Below are positions 1-12,125 of a stretch of 64,000 bases of DNA, in pieces. Under the pieces are notes generated by a model that had not been told where the DNA came from, did not search any database, and worked only from the letters and a program-made list of their open reading frames with translations. Position 1 is the first letter of the stretch. The number at the start of each line of letters is the position of its first letter. The translations under genes and the position numbers were made by a program. The DNA comes from Purshia tridentata (taxonomy: Eukaryota; Streptophyta; Magnoliopsida; Rosales; Rosaceae): positions 1-64,000 of the forward strand of contig QANT01008366.1 of the NCBI GenBank assembly GCA_003254885.1, given 5' to 3'.

Positions 1-654
1 GGGGAGGGGTGGGTTGGTGTTTGTTGCAGAAATCACTGGATTTAGTAAGAATACCATGGAAGTCTATTTGCAATGACTAGCAGTAAACATAGAATTCATT
101 TTATTGATTCTTATAGTTACTTTATTCATTTTGACTTTATTCTTTAAAATGTTCATTGGAAAAAAGTTAAATGCATCATACGGTGACCAATCTACATGTT
201 TTGACTAAACAAATGAAATATTAAGATAATGATGGGTTTCTCCGCACATGTGCAACCATGTTCGTTCATACTAAATTCACACATTACTGGTTGTTTTCTC
301 CATATCTTCTTTGTGATGTTAGAGGTCGATTATCTCTATGGATGTTGTAGTTGAATTCCAGTATTGAGTCTTACATAATAAAGATTAAGGCTTGAAGAAA
401 AATGAGAAAAAAAGAAAAAAAAGAATTCAACTTAAAGATTAGAAATCAGTGATACAACTATCAATGTTGGTGAGGGTACCTTTCTTTTTTATTTCATTCC
501 TTTTTACAAAAAAATAATTTGAACGTTATCAAAGGATACAATATGAACTAGAGCTATGTGTGGTTCGGAATGCTTGCAACTGAGACAATTTTTGGGAAGT
601 TGAGCGTTTTGAGAAGCATTAGCATGTTAAATTGAATTTTTTATGACATTGCAG
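1..654 (+). other. Presumed intron/upstream part of the RPA49 gene
   Basis: No exon that I can support lies here. The sequence is AT-rich and ends in a good acceptor (ttgcag at 649-654) that leads straight into RPA49 coding sequence. The N-terminal half of RPA49 must lie left of the window or in exons too short to recognise here. Confidence 0.5.
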
Positions 655-2073
655 AATAAAAAAATGCACTCCTTGAAGCAAGAACTGGATCCTGATTCTC
701 AAAAGGAGTTGGATGCCAAAATCAAACAAATTGTGGTAAACAAGGAGGCTCTTGAAGCTACAGAAGAAGGCCATGTCTCTCGCAATATCCCACCATTTAA
801 TGCTTCTGCTACTACTCCCCAGGAGGCTTACCCACTGGACAAGATCATTGCCACAGGAGAGTGGAATTTCCTTCAAGATATTTATGAGCTATTGCAAGGT
901 GGAGCAGAAGTTTCAGGGAATGCATTCCCAACTTTTGTTTGCAACAGAATCTATAAATTGCAGGAGATTGAGGTATGGGTGCAAAAATGCGTTGAAGTGT
1001 CTGAAAACATGTTAATGAAGATCTACTTCTGATGGCCATTAAACTAGTAGAGAATGCTGCTAAGTACTTTGATGTGGTCTTGCACACACACACATACACA
1101 CTCACACAGAAGGCCAATCCTCTTTTCTGTTTCTGTAAGAGCAGACTGAATTGAATGGCCCATCTTTTTCAGTTGATTACAATTTTTGGGTTTGAAGACA
1201 TAAAGAAAAAATATTCTAGTTAAAAAAAATTGGTAAAATCTATAAATAGTTCTTTTGCAACTTTAGAATTTTTTCTATTTAACTAAAAAATGGCTGGTAC
1301 TACCTTTCTGCATGAAAAACACTACTACATACATATCTTTTTGTTGAAGGCTACTATGTATACATCATACTTGCCGTAACTTGGCAATAATATCAAACTA
1401 ACTATGTTTCTTGGGCCACTTTAATGTGGCGGCCGATGGTTCATAACTTTATTTTCTGTATGTCAACCTCTGATTTTTTTCCTGTACATGTCGTTATCTA
1501 ATGACTACACTAGTGGAACCTCTTAGTATAAAAGAAAGGAAAAGATTAGAGATATGGAATGGTGACATTTTTTCAATCTAGTATGATTTAAAGCTTCATG
1601 GTTTCCCCCCGTTTATCTTATCATTTACATAATAATCAATATTTTTATGTTGTCTATACTTGTAGGATGAAGACGAGAAGTATAAGCTTTCTTGCATGTT
1701 CTCATATATCACACATCTTATAAAGTTCAAAGATCAGCATTTCATGGATGGAGTTTCCTCTGCAAAGAGGCACAGAATCCCAAGCATTCTACGCCACAAG
1801 TTTTCAACCATGTTTGATTCAGATTCAAAAAAGCTATCAACTGCGAAAAATGATCTTCTCATTAGTTATGTCTTGGTGCTCACTCTTTTTGTGGATGAAT
1901 TCCAGACAGAATTGTCAGATATAGCAAAGGATTTGAGAATGAATTCATTAACTTTGAGAATGCATTATGAGCACTTGGGTTGCAAGCTCTCTCGCAAGAA
2001 CAGCTTATGGTTGGCCACCCTTCATGCCCCTCTCCAATTTCCTAAATTGCGGCCAAAGCGTCGGAATAGATGA
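655..2073 (+). CDS. RPA49: RNA polymerase I subunit RPA49 (A49), C-terminal part
   Basis: This is the C-terminal part of the A49-type subunit of nuclear RNA polymerase I, which with its A34.5-like partner supports initiation and elongation on rDNA in the nucleolus. Two exons are visible, 655-972 and 1666-2073 (TGA), both phase 0, giving 241 residues; plant RPA49 is about 430-450, so the N-terminal dimerisation half is missing from the window. Recognition rests on family-typical stretches such as ATTPQEAYPLDKII, FVCNRIYKLQEIE, THLIKFKDQHFMDGVSSAK and DLLISYVLVLTLFVDEF, and on a basic C-terminus (PKLRPKRRNR). The C-terminal part carries the tandem winged-helix DNA-binding region of the family. 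It is convergent with the phosphatase gene downstream. Confidence 0.9.
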
Positions 2074-2979
2074 TTGCCTTTTTGTGTCCTTGCTCGTGAT
2101 TGTTTGACAGCGTATGGAAGAATGGGGGTACTTTCTACATGCTCAGGAAGTGAGATTTAGAAACAGTTTTACAAAAATGTCTACTTTTTACTTTGTTTAT
2201 GTTGGCATTTCTTTTGCTTCTATTGCACGTTGTTATTTTACTGTGCCTGTCTAGCAGTAATTTTATAAGTGTTTGGCATAAATGATAGATATTTAATTAT
2301 GGAATCACAATGCAGTATGCTCCTCGAGTCCTGAGGCACAACCTAAACAATTATTATAAACAGCTTTCACACTGTCCTTTTTTTTTCAAAAGTTGCTTTG
2401 CGTAAATTGCAGGAATTCAGCCATTGTAGGTACAAATTTGTGCTTCCAAACACGTTTTTCTTGTTTATTGACCACATTACGGACCCTATCTTTAATATAG
2501 ATGAAAATGCGGTTACTTATACAGATGAACTTCACATAATAAAAGATGCAGACTAATCAGAGGTTTTGTATAGAGAATTGAAAAAACATATTGATTTCAC
2601 ATCCTAAGGTGTGAGTGACTCGATGAGTTGCAACTGCCATTCAAAAAACAAAAGCTGAAAGTGCATAGAATCTACAAAACTACTTGATTCTAGGCATACA
2701 TGAAAAGGAAAAGAAGGGCAAGACAGATTCACCCAAATCCGAAGCAATCACAATTTCACATAACCATTCTCTAGAATGTTGCACATACCCAAAAAGCACA
2801 TATGGCATTGCATTACAGTTGCTACAGTAGTACATAGTACATACAGATTTCTATTCTTGTACACACAGTGAGCCCATGAGAAAAACGAATGGACCACGCT
2901 CTCTCTATATATATTAATTAATTTGATGTAACATATGGAACTAGCCAAATCCATACAGTGTGGGTGAACATTCCCCGTT
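2074..2979. other. Convergent 3' flanks of RPA49 and the PP2C gene
   Basis: About 900 bp between the two stop codons. It should hold both 3' UTRs and polyadenylation regions. No other coding or structured element was seen. Confidence 0.6.
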
Positions 2980-5211
2980 TTAGGATTTGCTCTTGAACTT
3001 TCTTGCTTTCAAGTCCACCACAATCACAGAGATGTTGTCTCTGCTTCCTCTTTGGAGGGCAAATGTAGAAAGGTAGGCAGCAGCTTCCTGCGCTGCTGGA
3101 TCGGTTCCTGTGCCCCTCTCGGCAAGAGGTGTAGTCCCATTTTTCTTGTGCCAAAGCATAATTCGCCTTCGAGCCACTTCACAAGCTTCCTCGTTTGTCA
3201 TGACATCCCATAGTCCATCACTGGCCAATATAAGGCATTCATCGTCTCTAGCTCGAGGGACAATCATGACTTCTGGATCTGGAATTATTGATGGTTTCAA
3301 GTATCTATCCCCTGTAGGATGATAAAGAAAATAAAAATATATTCAGTTTTCTATGGACTTTGATATCATAGATGGAAAATGCTAGTCATAGAAAGCAATG
3401 CATTTGTTCGGACATGACAAACAAAAAGCTTAAAGTATAAGGGTAAGAATAGACATACCAATGGACCTTGACATTGCAAGAACTCCAAAAACACGGTGTC
3501 CATTCCACTGTATGACCTTGCCTCCAGATGCCTCAATTCTTGCATATTCATCTTCTCTGTTTGGCTGGGGAAAATAACAAAAAAATAAAATAAAATAACA
3601 AGGAGATAAAGCTTCAGTTCTTAACATGTAAATAGGTACACACCAAAGACACATGCTTACTTTATGATCGACTGAGAATGCTACTGGTTGTTTACCACGA
3701 CATAGAACTGCTCTTGAATCACCACAGTTTGCAACTATAATATGGGATGAACAGACTAATGCTACCACAGCTGTAGACCCTACAGTTTCTGGGGCAACAG
3801 GCTCAAAGCTAGCCTCAGAAGCATCTTCGTTGGTTCTAATGATGCCTCTGCTGACTTTTCCTCCAATCTCATCATCAACCCTCTGAAAACAATTGGTGAA
3901 TGCTTTCTCCCACTTCACTTGCTGACTTTCTTCCATTCCACCAATCAAATCATCCTTCATGACTCCAATCTCTTTGGCCAAAGCTGAATGGAGGCGCTCA
4001 CAACAATAGTCAGCAACCTGCAAGACGAGGGTCATTTCAATCAGTTAACAAATTCAGAACTCAAATATCATTTTCCATTGAGGAATTTCTCAATCCAAAT
4101 TTTTGTACTGTGTCGTGGATAATGCAAGGAAAAATTCATGAACAAATCTGAATAGTGGAGAAAGGTAGAGCAGTTTTAAGGAAAAGAAGCAAGCATATAA
4201 ATATGCCTTTTAATAATTTGAAATCAATGAATCATACAATATAAAATCAGGCTGAAATATCCAAAAAATACATCCAATTGCATTATAATATACTTTGACT
4301 TGAATGAACGAAATAAAAGTATGGAAGAAGACACATACCTGAGGGCCCCCATGGCCATCATAAACACCAAAAAAATGACTGGTTAGGTGGGTCAAACTTT
4401 GGTTCATTCCGTTAGTCATGTGATTTCGAATAAGCATTTTAATTGGAATATTGATAAACCGAGGAACAACAGTGATTGCATCTTCCATTTCTGGCATTCT
4501 TCCGCAAATTGATACAGAACCCCAAAGGGGAATACAGTCCAGCTCAAAAACGCTCCGGATGCCTGCTTTACTGACATTCTTCTCCCCATTTGACTGGAAA
4601 ACCATTGTAGAGGCTGCTAATTCAGACTTGCCAGATATCTCGGAGGCCGGGCTTACTGCCGCCACAATGACTTCACCAGATGGCACTTGCCCATCAGTTG
4701 ATTCTACTAAGGCAATGGCTTTCGCAACAATCTGACCATCACCAACATTTTCAATCTTCACAACATCTGACAATCTTATTGCAGACCCTACGTCTAACGT
4801 CAGCAACTCCTCACTAACAATTCCATTAGTATCATATTTGAAGGATAAGATTTCATCTTCCTCACTTTCTTGATGCACATCATCATTAACAACAGAACTG
4901 TCTCCGTTCTCTGGTAGGTTCTTCAACAAACCAGCTCCTCCATCATTACCTTCTTGTGATAGCATGGCCACCACACTAGCTTCACTTCTAGTATCATTGA
5001 AACTTCCATTGCTGCAGGAAACTGACTCTAAAGGCACAACCTTAGGGGAATCCGATGACAAATTCCCGGGGTCTGTTACTAGCTTTAGCCATGTGAACTC
5101 CACATTGGCTGCAATTCCAGAATTATCACATATAGAATTACCTAAGCTAAGTGTCACTGCAACTCCTGGAGTCATGTCTTCCATCAATTTCCTTGTCTTC
5201 GAACGTACCAT
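2980..5211 (-). CDS. HAB1: Clade A protein phosphatase 2C, HAB1/HAB2 type (ABA co-receptor)
   Basis: Mg/Mn-dependent Ser/Thr phosphatase that dephosphorylates SnRK2 kinases and is inhibited by ABA-bound PYR/PYL receptors. Four coding exons on the minus strand, 5211-4339, 4017-3661, 3564-3459 and 3311-2980, join in frame to 555 residues (Arabidopsis HAB1 is about 511). The long variable N-terminus precedes the catalytic domain from about residue 225 (IPLWGSVSICG). Metal-binding FFGVYDGHGG lies at about 280-289. The conserved Trp of the receptor lock is in KVIQWNG (about W430), followed by RVFGVLAMSRSIGDRYLKP. The family C-terminal motifs ASDGLWDVM and GSRDNISVIVVDLKA are intact, so the enzyme should be active. 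A second in-frame ATG at 5184 (MEDMTPG) matches the usual family start, so the first nine residues are doubtful. The leader appears to contain an intron. Confidence 0.95.
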
Positions 5212-6198
5212 TTGACAGCAAACTTCAATCTATACTCAATAGATTTACAATTTTTAATCCAGTCTAACACCTTTGGCCAATGAACCGGGCTAAACTTCTC
5301 AAGTATAGACAATTTCCCCTCTTTTGAAATTTATATCACTGATCTACTAATCCTCTCACAATTATAGTAACACCAAATACACCACTACAATCATATAACA
5401 GATGGTGTGCTAAACATGAGCATAATGAAATGGGGCCATCAGATCTGGTGAGCAACAGTGGATCTAACTTCCCAATGATGCAAACTTCAAGACTTCACAG
5501 GGTAAACTGAGTTTCTTATATAGAGCTTACAAACTATTCTCGTTCTGGAAAAGAATCAGCCACATAATACCAAAATCCTATCCTCAACACCAACCCTTAA
5601 ACATACACAAAAGCACATGAAAATGACTGCAATCCGAGCTTTATCTATAAATCCAAGAACAGAAAGCAAAGGGGTCATGAGAAAGAACCTGGAAAAAAGG
5701 GAAAACAACCCTAATAATCACAAGAAAACCTGGAAAAGGTGAAAACTTTTTTCACATTGAACTTGGGTTTTCCTGGATCTAAGGCAACCCATCTCAGCCT
5801 ATGCTGAATATGGGTCTTCTTTACCTATCTTTTCTTCTCCTTCTCCTTCTTCTTCTTCCAAGGAACACAGTCAACCCCAAATCATCAACGACCATCACAA
5901 TCAGAGCACACAAAGACAAAACATTTTAGGTATATGGCTAACACATGATCTTGATGAGTTCCCCAACACAATTAGATAAACAAAATTACAAAAAAATCTA
6001 GGAAAAAAAAAACTTGGTGGGTTCTTACCAGCTGAAACCGAAAGGGACCTTCACCCAGAAAAATCTGGTCAGTAAAACCTCCCCCCAACTTTTGTTTCTC
6101 TCTCTGTTTCTTGGGGCATGGAGGCTCCAGAGAGACAGAGAGAGAGAGAGATTCCTTGTGTGGAAATGGTTTCTTAATTAGCATGCACTCCTTTTGGG

Positions 6199-6206
6199 GA
6201 CACGTA
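6199..6206. promoter_or_regulatory. ACGT-core element upstream of the HAB1-type gene
   Basis: The sequence gacacgta has an ACGT core resembling an ABA-response element. It lies in the proximal promoter or at the extreme 5' end of the phosphatase gene. Function is inferred from the motif only. Confidence 0.4.
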
Positions 6207-6314
6207 TACATGAAATTATGTTACATCACTGTGACAGAAAATGCTGAGCTCAGGACACTGCTGACACGAAGACAAACTACTCCCATGGACTTTTCAGAGA
6301 CAAACTTTGAGGAA

Positions 6315-6326
6315 GGACACGTGTCC
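6315..6326. promoter_or_regulatory. Palindromic G-box/ABRE (GGACACGTGTCC)
   Basis: A perfect 12-bp palindrome around CACGTG, the core bound by bZIP ABF/AREB and bHLH factors. It sits about 100-150 bp upstream of the likely transcription start of the HAB1-type gene. Clade A PP2C genes are known to be ABA-induced, so it fits negative feedback on ABA signalling; that link is inference. Confidence 0.6.
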
Positions 6327-6337
6327 GTGGACTGAAA

Positions 6338-7413
6338 AGCACACGGTCCACCATAATTCTGTGACTGTGTATACCTGCACAGTACTCATGTTTTATAAAG
6401 CTCGTAGCTGTAGCCTCGTACTAACTACTTTATGCGGCTTTTCTCGGTGCTAATCACTTGTTACAGAAACAAGTGAATCTTCAATCTTTTACTTTTCAAA
6501 TTTTTCTTTTGGAGAGAAATACCGATAAAACTATCAATTTATTTGGTTACAGTAAAAAAAAATTATCAATCTACTTTAAGAATTTTAGAATTAATAAGTC
6601 CAAACTAGAGGCATCGTCGAGAAATATTCAAGCTCTTTATAGAAAGAACATTCGGTCTACATGTAAGCGTCAATTTTTGGTGAATTTGTATCAAGCATTT
6701 GAACCTTCTTTGTAATTGTTGGAACATTCGAAACTAGTATTCGAACTTTCATAATTGCATGTAATTGTTTATCAATGACATTACGCCAAAATAATATTAA
6801 CATGCAATAATCCGTATTTATTATATATACTTATTTATAATATTACTAGACTAATACAAAAAATTAATCCGCAGAAATACAAAAAGAAAAATCTAAAAAC
6901 TTCAAACCTAAAATCTATTGAGTGACAAGACAATTACACAAATCGTTTGTGCATGACTGAAAATTGGGACGAAATGAGATAAATTAAAACGTGAATTTTT
7001 AATTTTCTATAATTTTTCAACATTTATTATCATATTTTCTTGTTTACCTTAATGAATAAATTTGTTGAATATGTACCGGCAAATATTCAACAATAAGATG
7101 GTAGAACGTTACATTTAAAATTTAATATATACTATTATATAGCAATCAACTAGATTTTCAGTTAGTGACTTGGTGAGGACAACCCACTCCAGCAGTACTT
7201 TGATTTTGGAAGGAAGGCTAGCTTGAAAGAGAGGATGAGATTGCTTGAGTTGGTTAACCCAAATATAACACATACAACCACGACATCAGTTTTTGCAGCT
7301 ACTGCCTCACATCTCATTCCCCATCTTTCCTTTCTCAACCCTCAGCTACTTAACGGTGATAGTGGTGGTGGTGGCGGCGGCACAATTGGCTGTTCACGGC
7401 GCTTTTCAGATCA
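6338..7413. other. Divergent intergenic region between the PP2C and kinase genes
   Basis: About 1.1 kb of AT-rich sequence shared by two divergently transcribed genes. A TATA-like tract near 7133-7142 could serve the kinase gene. An upstream ORF of that gene begins with an ATG at 7235. Nothing else was recognised. Confidence 0.5.
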
Positions 7414-10400
7414 ATGTCGACAGTGGCTGAGGACCTAGCCAGCACCACCGTGATTGCCATCAATGGAGATAAGAACAGCCAATTGGCCATCAAATGGGCA
7501 GTTGACAACCTTTTGAGCCATAGGGCATCTCATTGCACCCTCATCCACGTTAGAAACCAAGGCTTGCATCCTCGTAGGTATCCGACCACTCTTCCTCACC
7601 ATTATTATCAAACAACATTATCAAAAACTACGATTCTAAAAGCCCGTCATATATGACCTCTCTCTCATAATTTATACGTAATGTTATAAGATAGTACGTA
7701 ACTACATGCATGTAGAGATGGTTTATCATGACGGGATTTTACAAAAAATTGGGCAAAACATTTTTATAACTAAAAAGCAAGAAGATCAATTCTAACCCCA
7801 TAACATTAATTAATTAGTAGCCTTGTTGATTGCCTTGTATATATATAGGAAACTGTTGTCAGTAATTAACATGTAATATACATCATTAACAATTTGAATG
7901 TGTTTGATATGCATGTGTCCTTGGTTTTGGCAGATGATAATGTCCCTGAAGAAGGTCACCCACCGACTGAATCCGACCGGCGACAGTTCTTTCTTCCCTA
8001 CAGAGGATTCTGTGTACGAAAAGGGGTTAGTGATTAATCTCTGATTTCCATATACTAGAACTTTTTTAGCCTTATAAACTTATAGTCAAGGCCTTTCACC
8101 CAAAAAATGTAGCTTACCAGGAACACTTTCCAAGAAATAAGTATTGGGAGATGGGGTTGGAGGTTTCGAACCTAAAACCATCTGAAACTACAGCTTTGAT
8201 ACCACATTCGAATTCAAAAGCTTAAACTAGTATGAAATGGATCAGCAATGTATATCAAGCTAACAAATGACACCCTCTAGCTAGCAGCAATGGGGATCAA
8301 TACACTAAAAACTCAGCACCACAGATGCATTTGACTAGTGCATGAATGACTTAATTAATTAAACTGCAATTTCCTCTTCATAATGTGCAATTTTACCCTG
8401 AGATAGATGCTGATCAAGTAATGATAATGTATACTTTGAAGCTTAATATTGTGCCTAGAATCCATGTTTGGCCTTCCACACAAACTTTGTTAGCGCATGT
8501 GATAGCAGGCCAGGGGTAGATACGGAAGGATAACTATAGAACTTAATTTCCGAACCTTAATTTTAACATACTGTCTGATAGATTAAGATCAAGTGACTTG
8601 ATTTCAGTATTTGACAATGAGCATTTCAGATCGCAGCAAAGGAAGTGATCCTCCATGATCTTGATGTTGCAAGTGTACTTGTTGATTATGTCGCTAACAA
8701 CTCCATCTGCAATATTGTTGTTGGTGCTTCAAATCAAAACGCTATAACAAGGTCTCTCTCTCTCTCTCTCTCGCTCCATGCATATTTGTGAAACATAATT
8801 TTTGAAACTTAATACAACTAATATATACACACAAATTGGTATGTATAAATCAAACCAAGTAGAAATTGCTAACTCTTGTATATGCGATTACTAGTTATAG
8901 CTAGACTCTCTGCATACTATTAGTACTCTTAGGAAGAAAACTGAGGAGGCCTTCATATTTGAGATGTTATGTTTTTCATTGTTATCAACTACTCTTGGTA
9001 TTTGTCATCATGCAGAAAATTCAAGGATTCAGATGTGCCATCTAGCTTACTCAAATCTGTACCACAATCCTGTGCAGTATATGTTATATCAAAAGGAAAA
9101 GTTCAGATTAAACGGCCAGCAATTCAATCCCAAACGCTGAAAAGTAATGCAGCTGCTCCCTGGAATAGTTCTCAACCCGCACAGCTTTATAGCCATCTTC
9201 ATGATGCATCGGACTCTGAAGATATCAACAGGTATAATTTTAAACAATACAGCTACATTCTTTTCTTGGTGGATAATATAATTGGACATTAACTGCATAA
9301 ATTTTTGGGGTACTCATGTGCACACTTTTAGTGAATGATTATGATATGTTTCAAATGTAAAATTTTGCAATTCCATGAAATCTAATCAAATTTCATTGAA
9401 GAAAATATTTTTCTTGCCTTTTATGGCAGTAGATTTGGCAGTAAAGGCAAGAGAAAATAGATGGAAAGGTTGTAGCTTCAGTGGCTTGTCAGTAAATGTG
9501 GTATTGATTGTGAAAAAACATAATTTTCCATACTTAATGTGTCTAATTTCTACATCCTTGATTGTAGTAAGTGAATTACCTGATGTTTGCAAATGCTGCA
9601 CTTACAAGTTTTATGTTGTACTTGTATCCCACCACAAACAAGTTAATGTTGCTTGGGGTTTTGACTTTGTCCTGCATTGCAGATCGAATTTTAGTCATGG
9701 GAGTTCAAAAAGTTCTGGCTCTGACAGAATATCTTTCGATAGAACCACTGATTTTAAGCAGATAATCCCACATAGAACTTATAGATCAGGTGACAGCTTC
9801 ACTTCAGAACATTCATCCCATCAAAATTCCCAATCAGGTAGCAGCGATTTCTCAGGGCCATTAAGTGTCCAATCAAATGGCTGTGACACTTTAGATTTCT
9901 TGATGAACTCGGAGGATTCCCGGAATTCTTTCAACTCACAAACCCCAGTAAGTACAACATTCATAGAATTCTAGGAACGCTCTATTTCATTATCTACCAA
10001 GATCATGATAGTTGATCAAAAAATTTTTTATATTAGATAGTTCACAAAGAAAAAAGAGAAAAAAGTGAATACTAAAGCATGGAAGTTAGTTTAACATGAG
10101 CATCACAATCCACTTCAGTTTCCATGGTTTTTATTTGTATTTTTTTATGGTAAGAGATATAGATAATAGATAATTGAGATGCATGTTGCATTAGTTACAG
10201 TGTGGCTTGAATGCCGAGATGAGGAGATTACGGCTTGAGTTGAAGCAAACCATGGACATGTATACTTCAGTTTGCAAAGAAGCTGTAGAAGCCAAAAATA
10301 GGGTAAGAAAATATTAGAAGATGGTTAATATTGCCAAAGTCTCAAGACTAGTGTATGCACTTACAAACCTGAAATTTGATATTTGTGCACGCAGGTGTGG

Positions 10401-12125
10401 GAGCTGCAAAAATGGAAGACAGCAGAAGAGCGTAAGTTAGAGGAAGCAAAGCTGGTGGAAGAGGCTGCATTGACACTGGCAGAGATGGATAGGCAGAAGA
10501 GCAAGGCTGCAACAGAAGCAGCGCGGATGGCACAACGACTAGCAGACATGGAGATCCAGAAGAGAAAAATTGCAGAAATGAAAGCCATGCAGGAGGCTGA
10601 AGAGAGAAGGAGAGCAATGGAGGCTTTCACACAAAAAAAAGTCTGGTATAGAAGATACACCATTGAAGAGATTGAAGTTGCAACAGATTACTTTAAAAGT
10701 GCAAACAAGATTGGGGAAGGTGGATATGGACATGTTTACAAAGCCATGCTTGATCACACCCCTGTCGCCATCAAGGTCTTGAGGCCAGATTTTGCACAGG
10801 GGCAGAAGCAATTCCAACAAGAGGTAAATTATGTTCTTTGTTCATTTATATAGAAAGCATATGTATTTGAAACAAACACAGACAGACACCAACAAACATA
10901 CACACGCAAAAGATAAAGGCAGAAAACCACTCATAACATGAAAATAACTTCAATCCTTGAGTGCAAGTACAAGAACATCAAAAAAATGGGAAAAGCTTCT
11001 CATGCATTCTTTTTCCATAAAAAATATTTATAATCACCTTTTTTCACAATGATTTTGTGAATGCAGGTTCAGGTTTTAAGCAGCATTAGACATCCACACA
11101 TGGTTATCCTAGTAGGTGCCTGCCCAGAGTATGGATGCCTTGTATATGAGTACATGGAAAACGGAAGCTTGGAAGATCGGATCTTCATGAAGAACAACAC
11201 TCCTCCAATCCCATGGAGAATCCGTTTCAAAATAGCTGCTGAAATTGCCACTGCCCTCCTTTTTCTTCACCAGACAAAACCTGAGCCCTTGGTGCATCGT
11301 GACCTCAAGCCAGCAAACATTCTCCTTGACCGGAACTATGTGAGTAAGATTAGTGATGTAGGCTTGGCAAGGCTAATTCCTCAATCTGTAGCTGATAGTG
11401 TCAGTGAATATCACATGACATCAGCAGCCGGTACATTCTGTTACATTGACCCTGAGTACCAGCAAACAGGAATGTTGGGTGTGAAATCAGACATATACTC
11501 GCTGGGAGTAATGCTATTACAGATCATTACAGCAAAGCCTGCAATGGGTTTGTCCCACCAGGTTGGGGAGGCCATTGAGAAAGGTACATTTGTTGAGATG
11601 CTTGATCCTGCGGTGAAAGATTGGCCTGTCGAAGAGGCTTTATCTTTTGCAAAACTGGCTTTGAAGTGCTGTGAGCTGCGGAGGAGGGATAGACCAGATC
11701 TCAGTTCAGTCATCTTGCCTGAGCTGAACCAGCTTAGAGATCTTGGGACGAATAATGAAGCCAGTGACAATGACAGAATTTTCTTTGCACATAGTACATA
11801 CATGTCCCTTCCACCACTGGGACCAACAGCAACTGTGAGTCAGGTTAGTCATAACTACTTTTAGTATGTTCAGCTTGCTTGCTTATAGGGAATACTAAAT
11901 TATTTACATTATCGACAGATATCTAACATCAGAAATGTAAAGCCTTACATTACAATATATAGTAATAGTATCCTAGGACTCTGCACTCGTGTGCTTTGTT
12001 ATTTAGATACCAGATTGGTATTTGGGATATCATAATTAGCAAGCATTAATTTCCTAAAACAAGTCTTCCCTTGAAATAGATTTTCAATCATATTTTTTAA
12101 TATGTATAATCAGGAAGCAATGTGA
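7414..12125 (+). CDS. USP-domain receptor-like cytoplasmic kinase (U-box 51/52-like but without U-box)
   Basis: Nine exons: 7414-7573, 7934-8025, 8630-8751, 9016-9231, 9683-9947, 10201-10302, 10395-10823, 11067-11843 and 12114-12125, joining to 724 residues. Order: universal stress protein/adenine-nucleotide alpha-hydrolase domain (about 10-165, starting TVIAINGDKNSQLAIKWA), Ser-rich linker, a long Glu/Lys/Ala-rich coiled coil (about 290-400), then a kinase domain. The kinase has IGEGGYG at 425, the VAIK lysine (about 446), HRDLKPAN (Asp about 541) and DVG in place of DFG (about 559), which is usual in this subfamily. The C-terminal U-box of the PUB51-53 relatives is absent: the protein ends soon after the kinase, either EAM through a 12-nt last exon or VSHNYF if the final intron is retained. 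Likely a cytoplasmic kinase; substrates unknown. The start was set by the USP domain. Confidence 0.88.
8026..8629 (-). mobile_element. Retroelement remnant in intron 2 of the USP-kinase gene
   Basis: Within this intron, on the minus strand, TGTGGTATCAAAGCTG (from 8206 down to 8191) resembles the tRNA-Met primer-binding site of plant LTR retrotransposons, or the tRNA-like head of a SINE. It is followed by GGTTCGAAACC (8172-8162). No coding sequence or paired LTR was found, so this is a decayed fragment with unclear ends. Confidence 0.4.
8751..8774. repeat. CT dinucleotide microsatellite at an intron donor
   Basis: A run of tc repeats starts immediately after the exon 3 donor of the USP-kinase gene, a simple repeat likely to vary in length between individuals. 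Confidence 0.8.

Larger units (their letters stand above)
5212..6337 (-). other. HAB1-type gene leader with a probable 5' UTR intron
   Basis: On the minus strand a good donor (CAGCTG then GTAAGAAC) falls at 6029/6028, and a possible acceptor (TTGAAG) near 5223 sits just upstream of the start codon. This suggests an intron of about 0.8 kb in the leader. The leader exon around 6030-6160 holds a GA/CT dinucleotide tract at about 6129-6150. Confidence 0.5.

Noticed and set aside
9375-9974. 199-codon plus-strand frame
   Set aside because: Its first half reads through an intron of the USP-kinase gene; only 9683-9947 is exon.
10361-10663. Minus-strand Ser/Ala-rich frames under the kinase coiled coil
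   Set aside because: Complement of Glu/Lys/Ala codons of the sense gene.
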